Below, in pieces: positions 23,961-44,492 of a stretch of DNA of 64,000 nt; position 1 is the first letter of the stretch; every line of letters begins with the position of its first letter. The notes under the pieces were generated by a model that saw only the letters and a list, made by a program, of their open reading frames with translations, made no database searches and was not told the origin of the DNA. The DNA comes from Acanthopleura granulata (Eukaryota; Mollusca; Polyplacophora; Chitonida; Chitonidae), in assembly GCA_016165875.1 (NCBI GenBank), contig JABBOT010000011.1, positions 12,463,766-12,527,765 on the forward strand, read 5' to 3'. Made by a program: the position numbers and the translations under genes.

Positions 23961-26298
23961 TATCATTGAGAGGAATCACACCCGGTAACCAAGAAGCAAA
24001 ACATCATACATAGGTCCTATATATATACTGAATCTCCTGTCCATATATATATTCAGTACTTACAAATTATGTTCACGTAATATATAATATAAGCATCAAT
24101 GCACACAAATAGTGTTAGACAACTCTGCTTATACAAGCTGTGTAGCCACGGGATAAGAAGACTATTTACAATCACATGTTTATAAAACAGAGCGTCATGG
24201 ATGCAGAATCTGCAAACCACAACTGTTTAAATATGTATAAAAGCATGCGCCAGTAGACACATGATACGCAGTATTATATATCACAAGTAAGGACAGCTCC
24301 ACCTACATTATTTTTTTTTTTTTAATTTGGGGTTTGAGGGGCTCCCACTCAAAATAAGCATTGTGCACTTAATTCGGTGTTTTCTGCTCCGCTCTCTACC
24401 TCCACCCAATTTTAACTGATTACAAAAATAGCCTTCGATCCTTCAATCTGAATCTTTTTCAAGGATAATTCCTTTCTTATTTTCAAGGATAATTCCTTTC
24501 TTATTTTCAGTATATAATAGTGTTATTATTGAACTTACGTGAGATACATGAGTCTAAAACAGTATATCATTATATAACATGTTTATTAAACAGACCGCCA
24601 GATATCAAGGACGTCATGCTCACCTTACATGCAAATCATACATTATATTGTAAAGATGATGCATATATGCAAATTATATATCCTTGATGCACATAATGAC
24701 GCGTTTTAGAATGACTGACTAAAACTGAAGCTATTAATTAATGTGGATTTAAAACGAAAGTAAGATATTTTAGAGTGAGCCAATGTTGTGGCGTCACGGG
24801 TTGTGCGTGCAGCGGACGCCTTCGGGTGTGTCTGCGCTTGGCCTGATATCAGAAGATGGAATAAACCTACATGTGTCCTTAAATGTTCACGTGTTGGTGG
24901 CGTGATCTATCTATATCAGAGCCCACAGGAGGTGAAGCGGTTAGTCATGCAGATATCCGATAGTATTCCTCTGTTGATAAATGCGTGATTACAAGTCAGA
25001 GAGATGTGCATAGGTCTTTATGGTACAGTCGGAGTAATGATGTCAGACACGTAGGCCTAATACCATATGGCCTGCGCGCAATGAAGCCAGCATAATAATC
25101 CGCTAATCAGTGCTGACTGGCTACTAACTGCATGGCCACTTATAAACTGCGAATACTCATTCTTAACAGATGACGGCGCTGCTGATTGCTGTTTTTTGTT
25201 TTTGTGTTTTGTCGGGGGTGCGTGGGTAGGTGGGTGGCAGTTTTTATGTTAGCCAATTAATATACGACTAACTGTTATATCCATTTAATCCACAGCCAAC
25301 AACAGCCTCCAGTGGTAGCGGAAAGATTACAATGGAGGTAAGAGGTAGGGGTGAGGGCATACAATGTAAAAAACCCAATTTACGCGTTTAATGGGTGATT
25401 AAACTTCAAACAAGCGTGTTTAATAAATATACACATATATTTAAGTATTAAACATAAGTGTCTAAAACATGTATATAGGCCTATAATATAATGCTATAAC
25501 CTTCAAGTGTTTAATATCTGATGTATACAAGTGTTGATAAGTTAAACATCAAAATTTACAGTGTAGGCTGGGGTTCATGGGCAAGCGTATTAAAAATGTA
25601 TTTTCTGTAGAAAAAAGGGAGACAGGAGTTGGGGTGGTTGGAGGATGGGGGTTGAGGGGAGACATTTAATTGATTCATTTATCCTATCTCCATCTACAAG
25701 TCTTGATAGAAACATATATAGAAACATAGAAATATACTTCTATAAACACTAAAAATATATAAGGGAGGGGTAGATTTAAGAGTTACTGTGTAGATCCGTC
25801 GGTGGCAAAAATTCATTATATAGATAAAACATCCTTTTGCCCCCTCCTCCATCCCCCCCCCCCAATCATCAAAAAGTAGAGGGGCACATGTTAGCATTAG
25901 CACATAACATCAGCGGGCATACGTCAGCAGTCCAGTGAAACGAAAAGCCTGCTGAGGTATGCACGCTGATGTTATAAGTGTATTGTCAGCATTGTCCCAC
26001 CACCCGTTTCCTCCGCCTATGTGTAGATAGGACATGACAGATTGGCTTTAAGCTGGATACTGTATAGTCATACATAATACGGTGACGTAATCAGCAATAG
26101 CGTACATGAAATCAATAGCTCTTATTCGGGTTAGAGTTAATTGCATGTAGAGGCTTTATCTTAAGTGTGAACGGAGGAAATCGAAGTGATGTTCCAGTAA
26201 ATTGACAAGGCTAAATAACTGACAACACGTGTTAGTATGAAACTCCATCAACATATACTGTCACAGTATAAAGATTATACATAAACACAATAATATAC

Positions 26299-26640
26299 GG
26301 AACGGTCTCAGTGGTCTAGTGGTTAGAGAGTCCGCCTCGAGGTCGGGGGAGCCCGGGTAGGGTCATACCAAAGATTTTAAAAATATTACTTGTTGCTGTC
26401 TGGCTTGGCTCTCTGCATTGAGAGGTTAGAGCAAGGAAACAGGACTGATCGGCACGCTGTCTACATAATGTGATGGGATGGGGTGTCATGTCTGGTGTCT
26501 TCAGCATGATGTTCCAGTGGCGGCAGCATGGACTCACTCTGCCACGGCACGCTTTGTGCACACACCAGGGTTCCTCTTCGTCATATAACTAAAACACTGT
26601 AAAGTACGGCGTGAAACCCCAAGCAGTCATTCACTCAATA
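26299..26640 (+). repeat. tRNA-headed SINE, family II copy 1
   Basis: A second SINE family. The head has CAGTGGTCTAGTGGTTAGAG (A-box-like). The body has GGTCATACCAAAGA, GAGCAAGGAAACAGGACTG and ATGGACTCACTCTGCCAC. The end is GTACGGCGTGAAACCCCAAG. A second copy at 54.9 kb shares the body words in the same order. Confidence 0.8.
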
Positions 26641-27239
26641 TTAGGCTCGCCACCTACAAACCTATACCTGTCGGTCATATAAATCAGTACACTTGGGGTG
26701 TATAAATATGGCTCCATATATGAAAGAATCTAACTGTGAAATTATATTTCCGTGGACGAATTGTGCTGGGTTCTTCCAGATGATGTTCAAGGTGCAGCAG
26801 TTTATGCCTGTAACATATACGGCATATATTGCTGACAACGGCTCCCTATCATCTCTATGTAGACGTTGGTAACTAAGCAAAAACAAAAGAATCAAACACA
26901 CAAAAAACAAAAACAAAACAAAAACAAAAACAAATAAAGAAGAAAAAAAAGAAAGGAAAAAAATTAAAGCAACAACAACTCAACAATATTCCAAACTCAA
27001 CGGCAGATGTAAGCCTATAGACACTACACGCAAGATATTAAAACGAGGGGACATTCCGCGCAGTTTGACTGTACGTACCGGTACGTAAAGAAATGTAAGT
27101 GGGAAGCGAATCTCCAAGGAAACTGAAAGGGCATTAAAATACTTATCCGATATTTCACATGAATATCTGCTCAAAAATCATAATTCAGTTGCGTTACAAT
27201 CGTCTCTGTTCAAACAATCTCTGCTTTAACCCATAGTTT

Positions 27240-27464
27240 CAGGTTCGGCACCTCCTTCAGGTGCTAGTCAAGGGGCGACAACTTTTATCGCCACTTATGC
27301 CAACCATGTGACTTCAAAATGGCGGACTGACAGTTCCACATTTCAGGATGCTCGATTGAAGAAGAAGGTGCTGTTAATATTCCTTCGCTTCCAGTGGTTT
27401 GTGAAGGGTAGCAAGAATTGTACAAGGATTGTCCACAACAAGAATGCTCAAGCAATCCAGCAAC
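27240..27464 (+). promoter_or_regulatory. Promoter and 5' UTR region of the Rag GTPase gene
   Basis: AAAATGGCGGAC at 27316-27327 matches the YY1-type motif (ATGGCGG) common just downstream of transcription starts in housekeeping genes. No TATA box is evident. Very short upstream reading frames occur before the start (ATGGCGGACTGA at 27319; ATGCTCGATTGA at about 27349), which could damp translation. The exact start site cannot be fixed from sequence. Confidence 0.5.
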
Positions 27465-36697
<9,233 letters not shown>

Positions 36698-37037
36698 ATG
36701 ATGGTCGTGTTCCTTGGACAGTGTCTAGGTTTCCACAGTAATTTCATACTGGTGGTTTGCCATTCTTAAGTCATAGGAGGACTGTTGGCAAAGGATTGAA
36801 GAAGAAATGGCATATATATATATCCCTGTGTGTTTTCAGTTTTACATCTGAGTGAGCACTTGCAAAAATTGGCACTTTTTTTTGGAAGAAAGCCATGGGT
36901 GCAGACAAAAGGTTTTAACCCCAAATTGCCAGGAATTCTGAGAGATGAAAATACAGTTGTGTAATATGTGTGCAGATGGTAACAATGGTGGTATCGGTGA
37001 TTTTGTTGACGATGTTAAAAATAATTTGTACTTACCC

Positions 37038-37043
37038 AATAAA
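37038..37043 (+). terminator. Candidate poly(A) signal of the Rag gene
   Basis: AATAAA about 340 bases downstream of the Rag stop codon, the nearest canonical hexamer I saw on the sense strand. Confidence 0.5.
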
Positions 37044-37550
37044 GCCATCTTGGATGTGCAGCATGTTTGCCCTGTGTTATGGAAGCTCCTGTCAACCATG
37101 ATCATGCTTGCTGGACGGACTCCTACTGTGGGCAGTGAGGTACACTGCTGCTGTATTTATTTGCTAGCCTAATTGGCCTATCAGGCCAGGTTTCAGAGTC
37201 CTCATTAAACAGGCCTCAGCCGATTTAATTTTACCCAAGACACGTGTTTGGCAAAGTTTAGTCAGCGAACCCTCCCCTCACAGCCACTTAAAAAGCTATT
37301 TAATTTCGCTCATGGCTTCATTTGGCTGTGTAATATTATAGGAAGGGGAAAAAATACACTGAAGTTTGTCTGACTCCAGAGGTTCTAACATCGAAAATGT
37401 TAATAATATTTGAATTGCTGTCCAAGGCTTCAAGTGACTTTTTTTCTTTGAAATACAGATAGTGTTTCAGAACACTGAGTCTATGAAAAAAATGAGACGT
37501 AATATTTCAAAAACAATTTTATAGCTCTCAAATTGATTCATTTCTTGTCG

Positions 37551-37563
37551 GTTGCTAGGCAAC
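37551..37563. promoter_or_regulatory. Perfect RFX X-box palindrome
   Basis: GTTGCTAGGCAAC matches the RFX-factor X-box, typical of ciliary gene promoters. No gene start was identified within a few hundred bases on either strand, so function is unproven. Confidence 0.45.
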
Positions 37564-38074
37564 GAGGCTGACAATTTATGAGTGTCACAATGTGCAGCAT
37601 AACCGCGCAGCTCAAGAAAGTGCAGAGACCTGTCGTTCTTTAGTCTGCAAAACCAGGCAACACCAAAATGATTGGAATCAATGGCAAACCTGGCAATTTA
37701 GAGAAATGATGTCGCCGCGTCCTTTGTTCCCCTGTCGTCGGCACTTTCCTCAATGTTTCAAACGCTTCTGTGTGTAGTTTATTCACGTGCGATTTGTGAA
37801 TTGGTAGCTGCGCTACATGTAGGCCTACACTCCAAAAATTAGGAACCTTTCGGCGACGAGTAGATATATACCTCATTTCTGCGTCTGACAACAGAATTTG
37901 AAGTTGCATGGGAGAAAAAAAAAAGACGCATTTTTAATGGCTTTCCTTATACTCGGATCTGCTCGACCTATTATTAACAGAGTTTTGTACAACGGACAAA
38001 TAACAAGCGGGGAAATAATGTATGAAATAAAAATAAAGAGAATTAAAATCGAAGACGGGGATATCGTAAATTCA

Positions 38075-38740
38075 TTATGGGAGTTGTAGCAGAGAGTGAT
38101 GTTGATAATTTGCTGCCAAGCTCAAGGGGTGTGATGACATGAATGTCCCGCCACCACACTTCTTGTGCAGAGACAAACAACTGACAAGCAGATCTGTACA
38201 GAACCTGCTGTGCAAATGACTTTTCTGCTCAGCTGATAAACAGGTACCTTGGTTAAGATATTTGCCTAGCCTAAATAATTTAGCTGCCACCGCTTGTGAC
38301 AACGTGATATATGCCCTGTGCGCTAAACAGTAATCTTTATCATATAATTTCTTTGAAGTCAAAACCATCAGGCTCTCGCGTGACTGCGGCTTTAATGTTT
38401 TGGGGTTATGTTTAGGCGATAGGTAGTATATATGCCCAACGTGCAACAAGCGCACACCTGTTTTCCCTGCTATATCTTTCCGGTAACAGTCGTTTTCACA
38501 TGAATAAATTTTATTGGTCCCTCGGAAATAGACATATTTACCTAAACAAATTTTATTGGTCCCTCGAAAATAGACAATTTTACATGAATAGATTTTACTG
38601 GTCCCTCGTAAAATCACACACGCTTGGAGAGGGACTTCCTTCCTCCAGGATTCTTCTGTTATCGTCATAAACTGGAATGGCGATGGGAATTTTATGCCTT
38701 CTAAATATAGTGCCTTGTTATTCTGGTTCAAGCTGTACAA
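38075..38740 (-). CDS. Long orphan open reading frame
   Basis: One of the longest uninterrupted single-exon frames in the window (221 codons from an ATG). It contains a short internal repeat (YFRGTNKIYSC / YFRGTNKICLGK), caused by about three ~50-bp DNA repeats with TTTTATTGGTCCCTCG at 38.50-38.61 kb. Composition is Cys-, Ser- and Leu-rich without a recognised domain, signal peptide or membrane segment. The repeat in the DNA explains part of the openness. It may be chance or a relic. Confidence 0.2.
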   Translation of the reverse strand: MYSLNQNNKALYLEGIKFPSPFQFMTITEESWRKEVPLQACVILRGTSKIYSCKIVYFRGTNKICLGKYVYFRGTNKIYSCENDCYRKDIAGKTGVRLLHVGHIYYLSPKHNPKTLKPQSRESLMVLTSKKLYDKDYCLAHRAYITLSQAVAAKLFRLGKYLNQGTCLSAEQKSHLHSRFCTDLLVSCLSLHKKCGGGTFMSSHPLSLAANYQHHSLLQLP

Positions 38741-38894
38741 AACATTATAAGATAATGAACATAATATTTGTGTACATTGATGTTGCAGAAATTCAGGTGT
38801 GTAATTAATCCTAGTTATTTTGGGGTTAAATTAACTGAACAGTATCTATATACCATGATGCTTTATCGTGGCGTGTACCACAACAACAACATGT

Positions 38895-39525
38895 TAACCG
38901 TTACGTAGCACAGCTAGCTGATCGCCAACGTACATAACTGTAGCGCCCAGCACCGGTCCCATAGAAGTCCACGGTGAAAATGTCACTACAAATAACCGCT
39001 CGAGCCCTGTCTTCCATTTGGTATGGGCCAATTCCTTGAGTCAAGCGGAACGTGAATTTTTCAAAGGGGGGGCCATAAACCATCTTTCAACTGTAATCCA
39101 GCCCTTTAAACTTTTAAATCGAACTATTCGAGCCAACGCCCACCATGTCTTTTCGTTCTCGATGTTCAGATGAAGCCTACACTTAGTCTGAACAGCGGAT
39201 GAGTATATAAATAGGATAAAATTTTCGCGGCCCAACGTATGCCGGAGGTTGGAATTCAAGACATTGCGGACGTTGGCTCGAAAAGCCCGGTTCAAAAGTT
39301 AGACCAGCTGGAGTAATGTTGAAAGATGGTTTATCGGCGCCCACTTCGGCGTTTTTACGTTCCGGCTGACTCAAGGAATCGGCTCATACCAAATGTATGG
39401 TATGTATGGTACGGTTCGAGCTGTTATTTGTAGTGAAATTTTCACCGTGGACTTCTATGGGGCCGGTGTTGGGCGATACGATAACGTAGGTAGGCGACCA
39501 GCTAACTGAGGTAACCGTTACGGCG
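38895..39525. mobile_element. Palindromic MITE, family C, with ~230-bp inverted arms
   Basis: The left arm (CCCATAGAAGTCCACGGTGA, CTACAAATAACCGCTCGAGC, ATTCCTTGAGTCAAGCGGAA) returns inverted on the right (GACTCAAGGAATCGGC, CGAGCTGTTATTTGTAGTGA, TCACCGTGGACTTCTATGGG). The ends carry ACCGTTACG-type words. No coding region is seen. Only one copy is present here. Confidence 0.8.
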
Positions 39526-39769
39526 AGACTTTGGTAGCTTACGTTCTACTTAAAATATTTTGACGACTTCAGGTGTTAACTGTTTATCTCAACGTAGGTT
39601 TCCTTTCACCTGGCGAGTTGTCTTAAACCCAAACATTGTTTCTTGACCGAAAAATCACCAATTTCTGTGCCAAAGTTAAACACAACATTCTGTTCAAAAT
39701 CATCCTACTCGCCACAAGTCCATTCTTAAAAAAATGTTAACTGCCCTGTATACAGGTATACAGTGAACT

Positions 39770-40194
39770 TGCCAGTCCGTAATACCGGTCGGTTGCAAAT
39801 GCCTGGGACAAATATCAAATTCGTCTGAGAACTAAGAATCCAAATTATGGTCAGAGATGTCATAAATCGGGGCTTCAACGCCGTCCATTATGGGTTCCAA
39901 TTGATACGACGGTGTATTTGCTTCGGTGTAACTAGAATCCATCTCGAAAATGATATCGTTTTGCTACGAATTCCCACGTTATGTAGCCCAGCCGGCCGGG
40001 ATTTGCCATCTATCATGTCGCCCGCTGAGTCGTACCGGCCGGCTGGAGATCGGCTAGGGCAGTAAATCTTTTGTTTTTGGCGGATTTAAAGTCATTACCG
40101 CGTTTCTCAGAAGCCCTCACTGTAATACACAGTGTAAACAGGTTATAATCTTTATAATTAGGACAGTAGCAAAATCTGGACACTAATCCTTTAA
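39770..40194 (-). mobile_element. TTAA MITE family A, truncated copy 2
   Basis: Inverted relative to the 6.84 kb copy. It ends in GGACACTAATCCTTTAA at 40194 and lacks the other terminus. On the minus strand the acidic frame reads MDSSYTEANTPSYQLEP... and then meets an in-frame stop. Confidence 0.75.
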
Positions 40195-43100
40195 ACTTGA
40201 CACTTTTATATTCTGTTTGCCTGGTATTGCTTAATCATGTAACGATGTTTAGGGCATAGTCAGCAATGCTAGATTAGGACTAGACTTTTTATTTCCCTGA
40301 GTGTTTTCCTTTGATACAGTATGTTAGGTAATGTTTCGTTCTTTATACGAAGTCCCTTGCATGTACATGTATGTATAAAGTCTTAGGATGTATTTCCGTA
40401 AAACAGGCCATCGTGCAAATGTAAAAATTCCTGCTTTATATATAATTATATACTCTAATTCTTCAACCTTTTCAACCACCGCTGAAAGCAATATATCAGT
40501 ATTTTAGTGGAGAAGTGTAGGGTATACTGAGCAATAATTCTGATATAGTTCAATGAAATTAGTACCTGTGGTGACACAAGGACATAATTTTTGGCTTTAC
40601 TTCTACAATAACTGTATGCACACAGTACGCTTTAAAGACTACTGTAATGATTGAAAAGCTTGAAGATTTACAGTATGTACTGGTGTTGACAAATGACTCC
40701 GATCTAATCATGCACCAGTATCTTGCTCACGAACGTGTTGACCATGTATATTGTATGACGCGACTTGTAAATCAGTCATCGTCTAGTAAGTCAGACTTAG
40801 ATTGTCACTGTATGCCATATTAGATAATAGAGTCTAATAAGTAGCCAGCAGCACCTCTCGCCCTCCTGTCCACCCCAAATCTTTACTGGTCACGTGACAT
40901 GTGACTTCACATAGTATCCTGTTACACGATAAACGCCTGCGCTTGGGATGAAAAAGCGCTCGTTGGCGCGTTGGCAGTTCGTACTTATCGCCGGGAAGTG
41001 TTGCAGTAACGAGTTGTTGATCGGAGAGTTGATCCGGACACTGCATAGTATTACTGGATCCCATTCCGGACAGTGAGGGATTTGTTGCGTGAATTCAGCC
41101 CAAGGGAAGTAAGATCAAAATTGAATAAGATCGAGAGTCCCCGAAAAGTAGTGCGCGTGAGTCCTTGATCAGATGTTTGGGCGGTGATTTTACCGGGAAT
41201 GACCGTCGAAGAAACAGACCTTGATTGTTTATAGCTATGGAGTGTTTACTTGCTTATTTAATAGCATGTTGTTGTTGACATATAGTTGGGACTCGAGTCC
41301 GAAGCGCTCAGCCGTCAAATACATCAGTTAATTGTTTACCTGTATAACGGCCTAGCGTTTTAATAAGCAGTTCGGATGCTTTTTTTTGGACAGTCTAAAC
41401 CTGTAGGCGGATGAACCAGAATTGTTGTCCATGCTGCCGCTCCGACAAAAAATCTTATTTTGTTTTCCTTTAGCGGCAGATAATGATCTATTCCGGTAGG
41501 TAATTTAGTAAAAAAAACTGTTTATTGCCAATAACTGATTATATGAGAAATGACGCGGCCCCACCCTGTGAACTCTAACTCAGAGGCAACATAATCAATC
41601 GTTTTATCATGGGGCCCTATACAAAGTTGGGTTTTCGTGGTAAGTTTTGAACCGTATATTCACTCTTACACATCACAGGCCTAGCTACACCGCACGCAGA
41701 TACACTCTGCAAAATGATTACTCCCAAATGAGTTGCGTATATATTCGGCACTAATGTAATGGCATGTGCCGTGTATTCGCTACAAATTGCCTCTTCTTTG
41801 CAATGTGATTGCTCTACTCTTTACAAGATGGCTGTATTCCGAATAAATGGCTAATACTCAGCATGCACCATTTAGTCGGCATGGGAAGGTTACTTTTTGT
41901 CCAAATTACTCACAATGAGATACCTGTGTATATATTCTGCTATGTGCTTGAAATATGCAATGAATTGCTTACCCTCGATGATATACTCCGTAAAAATTAC
42001 TGTGTACGACAGGTACACATTACTGTAGCGAAAATGCACCTCCACATAAGTTTTGTGTACGAGCAGTACATAATGTGTGTTATTAGTGTAGTACATCCAC
42101 AATGATTGTGTATCACTCACCGTTCTGAGCAATGTACATGCGAGAAATGAGCTGCCTGTATCCTCTGCAATACAACTACTCTCAATGATTTGCTTATGCT
42201 TGAAGAAATTACTCAGAGTTGCTTACCATCTGCAAAATAACTACTCACAATGAATTCCCTATGCTATTCATGCAATATAAATATTCCCGATACATAAGTT
42301 GTCTAGGATTACTGTCTGTGTAGTAAATACTTTTTACCGAGAAGTAAAGGCAAGTGTCCGAAATGAGTCACAGACTGTATTAAAACTATGTCATGAACAT
42401 CGGTAATGAATTGGTTGCTTGGTGGATGATTATCGGTGGCTGGTCTGTTTTCGCCAGTAAGAAGCGGAAAGTGGTGTCCGAATCCCAACTACGAGTACCA
42501 GGCGAGGGTTCGATTCTGGTTACGGGCAGAGAATGTACAAATTCCTCCACCATCATTTGTTCTTGAAATATTCTCGTCAAAGTGTCCCAATGAACTAGTT
42601 TCTGGTAATGAAAACCTTAGTCAACGTTGGAGAGGTTTCAGTTGTGTTTGATTTACAAGTGATTTAGAAAAAACTTACATTTCAAAGTGTAGACAGGTGG
42701 TTTTCGAGTTTTAACTGATGCGGGTTTTTCTTTTATTGCTTCTAAACATGTCTGTCCATTTTATTTGTCTTTTAATGTCCTCATTATGGTATCGAAAGCC
42801 ATTCACTGCATCCTGGTCTCAAAGTGTTCTCGTCACGACATGGTCGCAATATTGCAGATATTAAGCCACGCTGAATTCATTCATTCGGCACAGAACGTGA
42901 ACCAAGGACTCGTGCTTCCTGTCTATTAATACACCAAACTGAAAAAAAAATAACTGATGTCGTCGTTTCAGAAGGATGTTTAAAAACAGGTAATCCTTCC
43001 AAAGCTATTTCGAAACTGATGCGATTTTTAGAAAAAAAAAAAAAAACAAGTCCCATTTTTCAAATATTTCTAAGAATTAATTTTCACACTATCATATCTC

Positions 43101-43392
43101 AGTGGGAAACTACGTCATGTTCTGAGTGGCGTCACTGGCAGGCTGAAAAAATGTTTTCCTTGTACTTCCTTGTTGTAATGATGCATAGACACTCATGTAT
43201 AAATTCATGGTGACGATCAGCGGTGACTTTGTTTTCCATATAAGGCATGGCGAGCGACATCGACCAGAGTGTCATTGAGACTTCGCTCACTAGCTCATGG
43301 ATAGTTACACAGACTGACCTCAGAGGACCAGTCTTCCTTGTAAAGAAAGCAGTTCGAGATCGAATTAAGGCATTATAAGGGATTGCAGTTCC

Positions 43393-43880
43393 TTAAAGGG
43401 AAAGACCTCGTAAAAATGAACTCATGGCGAGTGAAAGACCATTAAAAACTCTATCTGAAAATAACTTCACTGAATATTTTAGATTATTTCTCACCAAAAT
43501 CAACGCAGTCAAATGTTTTGAATGTAGGGTGGGTTTTATGGACCATATTGATAATGTGGTTCACCAGTGACGTCACACAACTTTGTGTACACCTTTATGT
43601 TAAGGTCTGAATAAAGTTCTTTGGAAGAGTGTTTGCCTGTGTAAGAAAACGCTAATATGATATTACATTTCTGTTTTAGGGCCATAGAAAAGTCGGCGTG
43701 ACGTCACTGGTGAACCACATCATCACTATGGTCTATAAAACCCATCATATAACCAAAACATTTCAGTGCATTTATTTTGGTGAAAAAAATCTTTAAAAAA
43801 TCAGTGAAGGTATTTTCAGATGCAGTTTTTAATGGTCTTTTCACTCACCATAAATTCATTTTACCAGGTCTTTCCCTTAA
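43393..43880. mobile_element. Palindromic TTAA MITE, family B copy 2
   Basis: Best-preserved copy: TTAAAGGGAAAGACCTCG at the left and AGGTCTTTCCCTTAA at the right. The long inverted arms include AATGTGGTTCACCAGTGACG and CGTCACTGGTGAACCACAT. TTAA borders both ends. Confidence 0.85.
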
Positions 43881-44189
43881 ATGTGTTTGATAAAACATTT
43901 CAGTGTAGACTCTATAGCTCCTTTCTGCAACATGCAATTCAGCAGTTGCAATTCATATTATGCCGTAATTCGGTTTGATTTATCACAAAAATGCCACGTA
44001 TAGAAATCTCCATTTTTCCGTCAGATACGATTCAAAAGAGGCTGTACTCATGTAGTGGAAAAGTAGAATTTCCAAACTGGAAGATACAGCAATAATGTCC
44101 TCAAAAAAACTGTCAGATTGAAAGTTACCACTCTATCATATGCACACTATGCGTGAAAGAATAAAGCAAAACAAACCATACAGAATATT

Positions 44190-44415
44190 CAAGTAATGTG
44201 TAGAAAAGGTAGAGCTTATAAATTGCAAGATACACGACAGTGTGTTAAAGTAAGGTGTAGAAAAGGTGAAACTTCGAGATTGCAAGTTTCGTCTGATGGC
44301 ATGTTGAAGTAATGTGTCGAAGATGTGAAACTTCGAGATTGCAAATTACGTCTAACGATATGTTGAAGTAATGTGTAGAAAAGGTGAAACTTCAAGATTG
44401 CAAGATACACAGTAT
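44190..44415. repeat. ~58-bp tandem repeat
   Basis: About four units of GTGTAGAAAAGGTGAAACTT, CGAGATTGCAAGTT, and TGTTGAAGTAAT words. Confidence 0.8.
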
Positions 44416-44429
44416 AAGCCTCATCGCAA

Positions 44430-44492
44430 TCGTGTAAGTAAAATATTCTTGCATATACTACGTAATTAAATCCTGAATCAATAAATAAATAA
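44430..44492 (+). repeat. SINE family I tail, diverged
   Basis: TCGTGTAAGTAAAATATTCTTG and an AATAAATAAATAAAC tail; the core is missing. Confidence 0.5.

Larger units (their letters stand above)
14500..27230. other. Gene-poor stretch
   Basis: No convincing exons on either strand. Short open frames here (for example 17.4-18.0 and 21.0-22.3 kb) lack family resemblance and splice context. The stretch holds a GC-rich patch at 16.2 kb, three related short repeats near 20.8, 22.4 and 22.5 kb, SINE copies at 20.8, 23.7 and 26.3 kb, AG-rich microsatellites near 13.9 and 18.1 kb, and AT-rich DNA at 24-25.6 kb. Confidence 0.5.

Noticed and set aside
26299..26370. Possible tRNA gene
   Set aside because: It is the head of SINE family II; the cloverleaf is incomplete and the same body recurs at 54.9 kb.
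36945..37172. 75-codon frame downstream of the Rag stop
   Set aside because: Lies in the presumed 3' UTR, spans the AATAAA signal and has no splice or family support.
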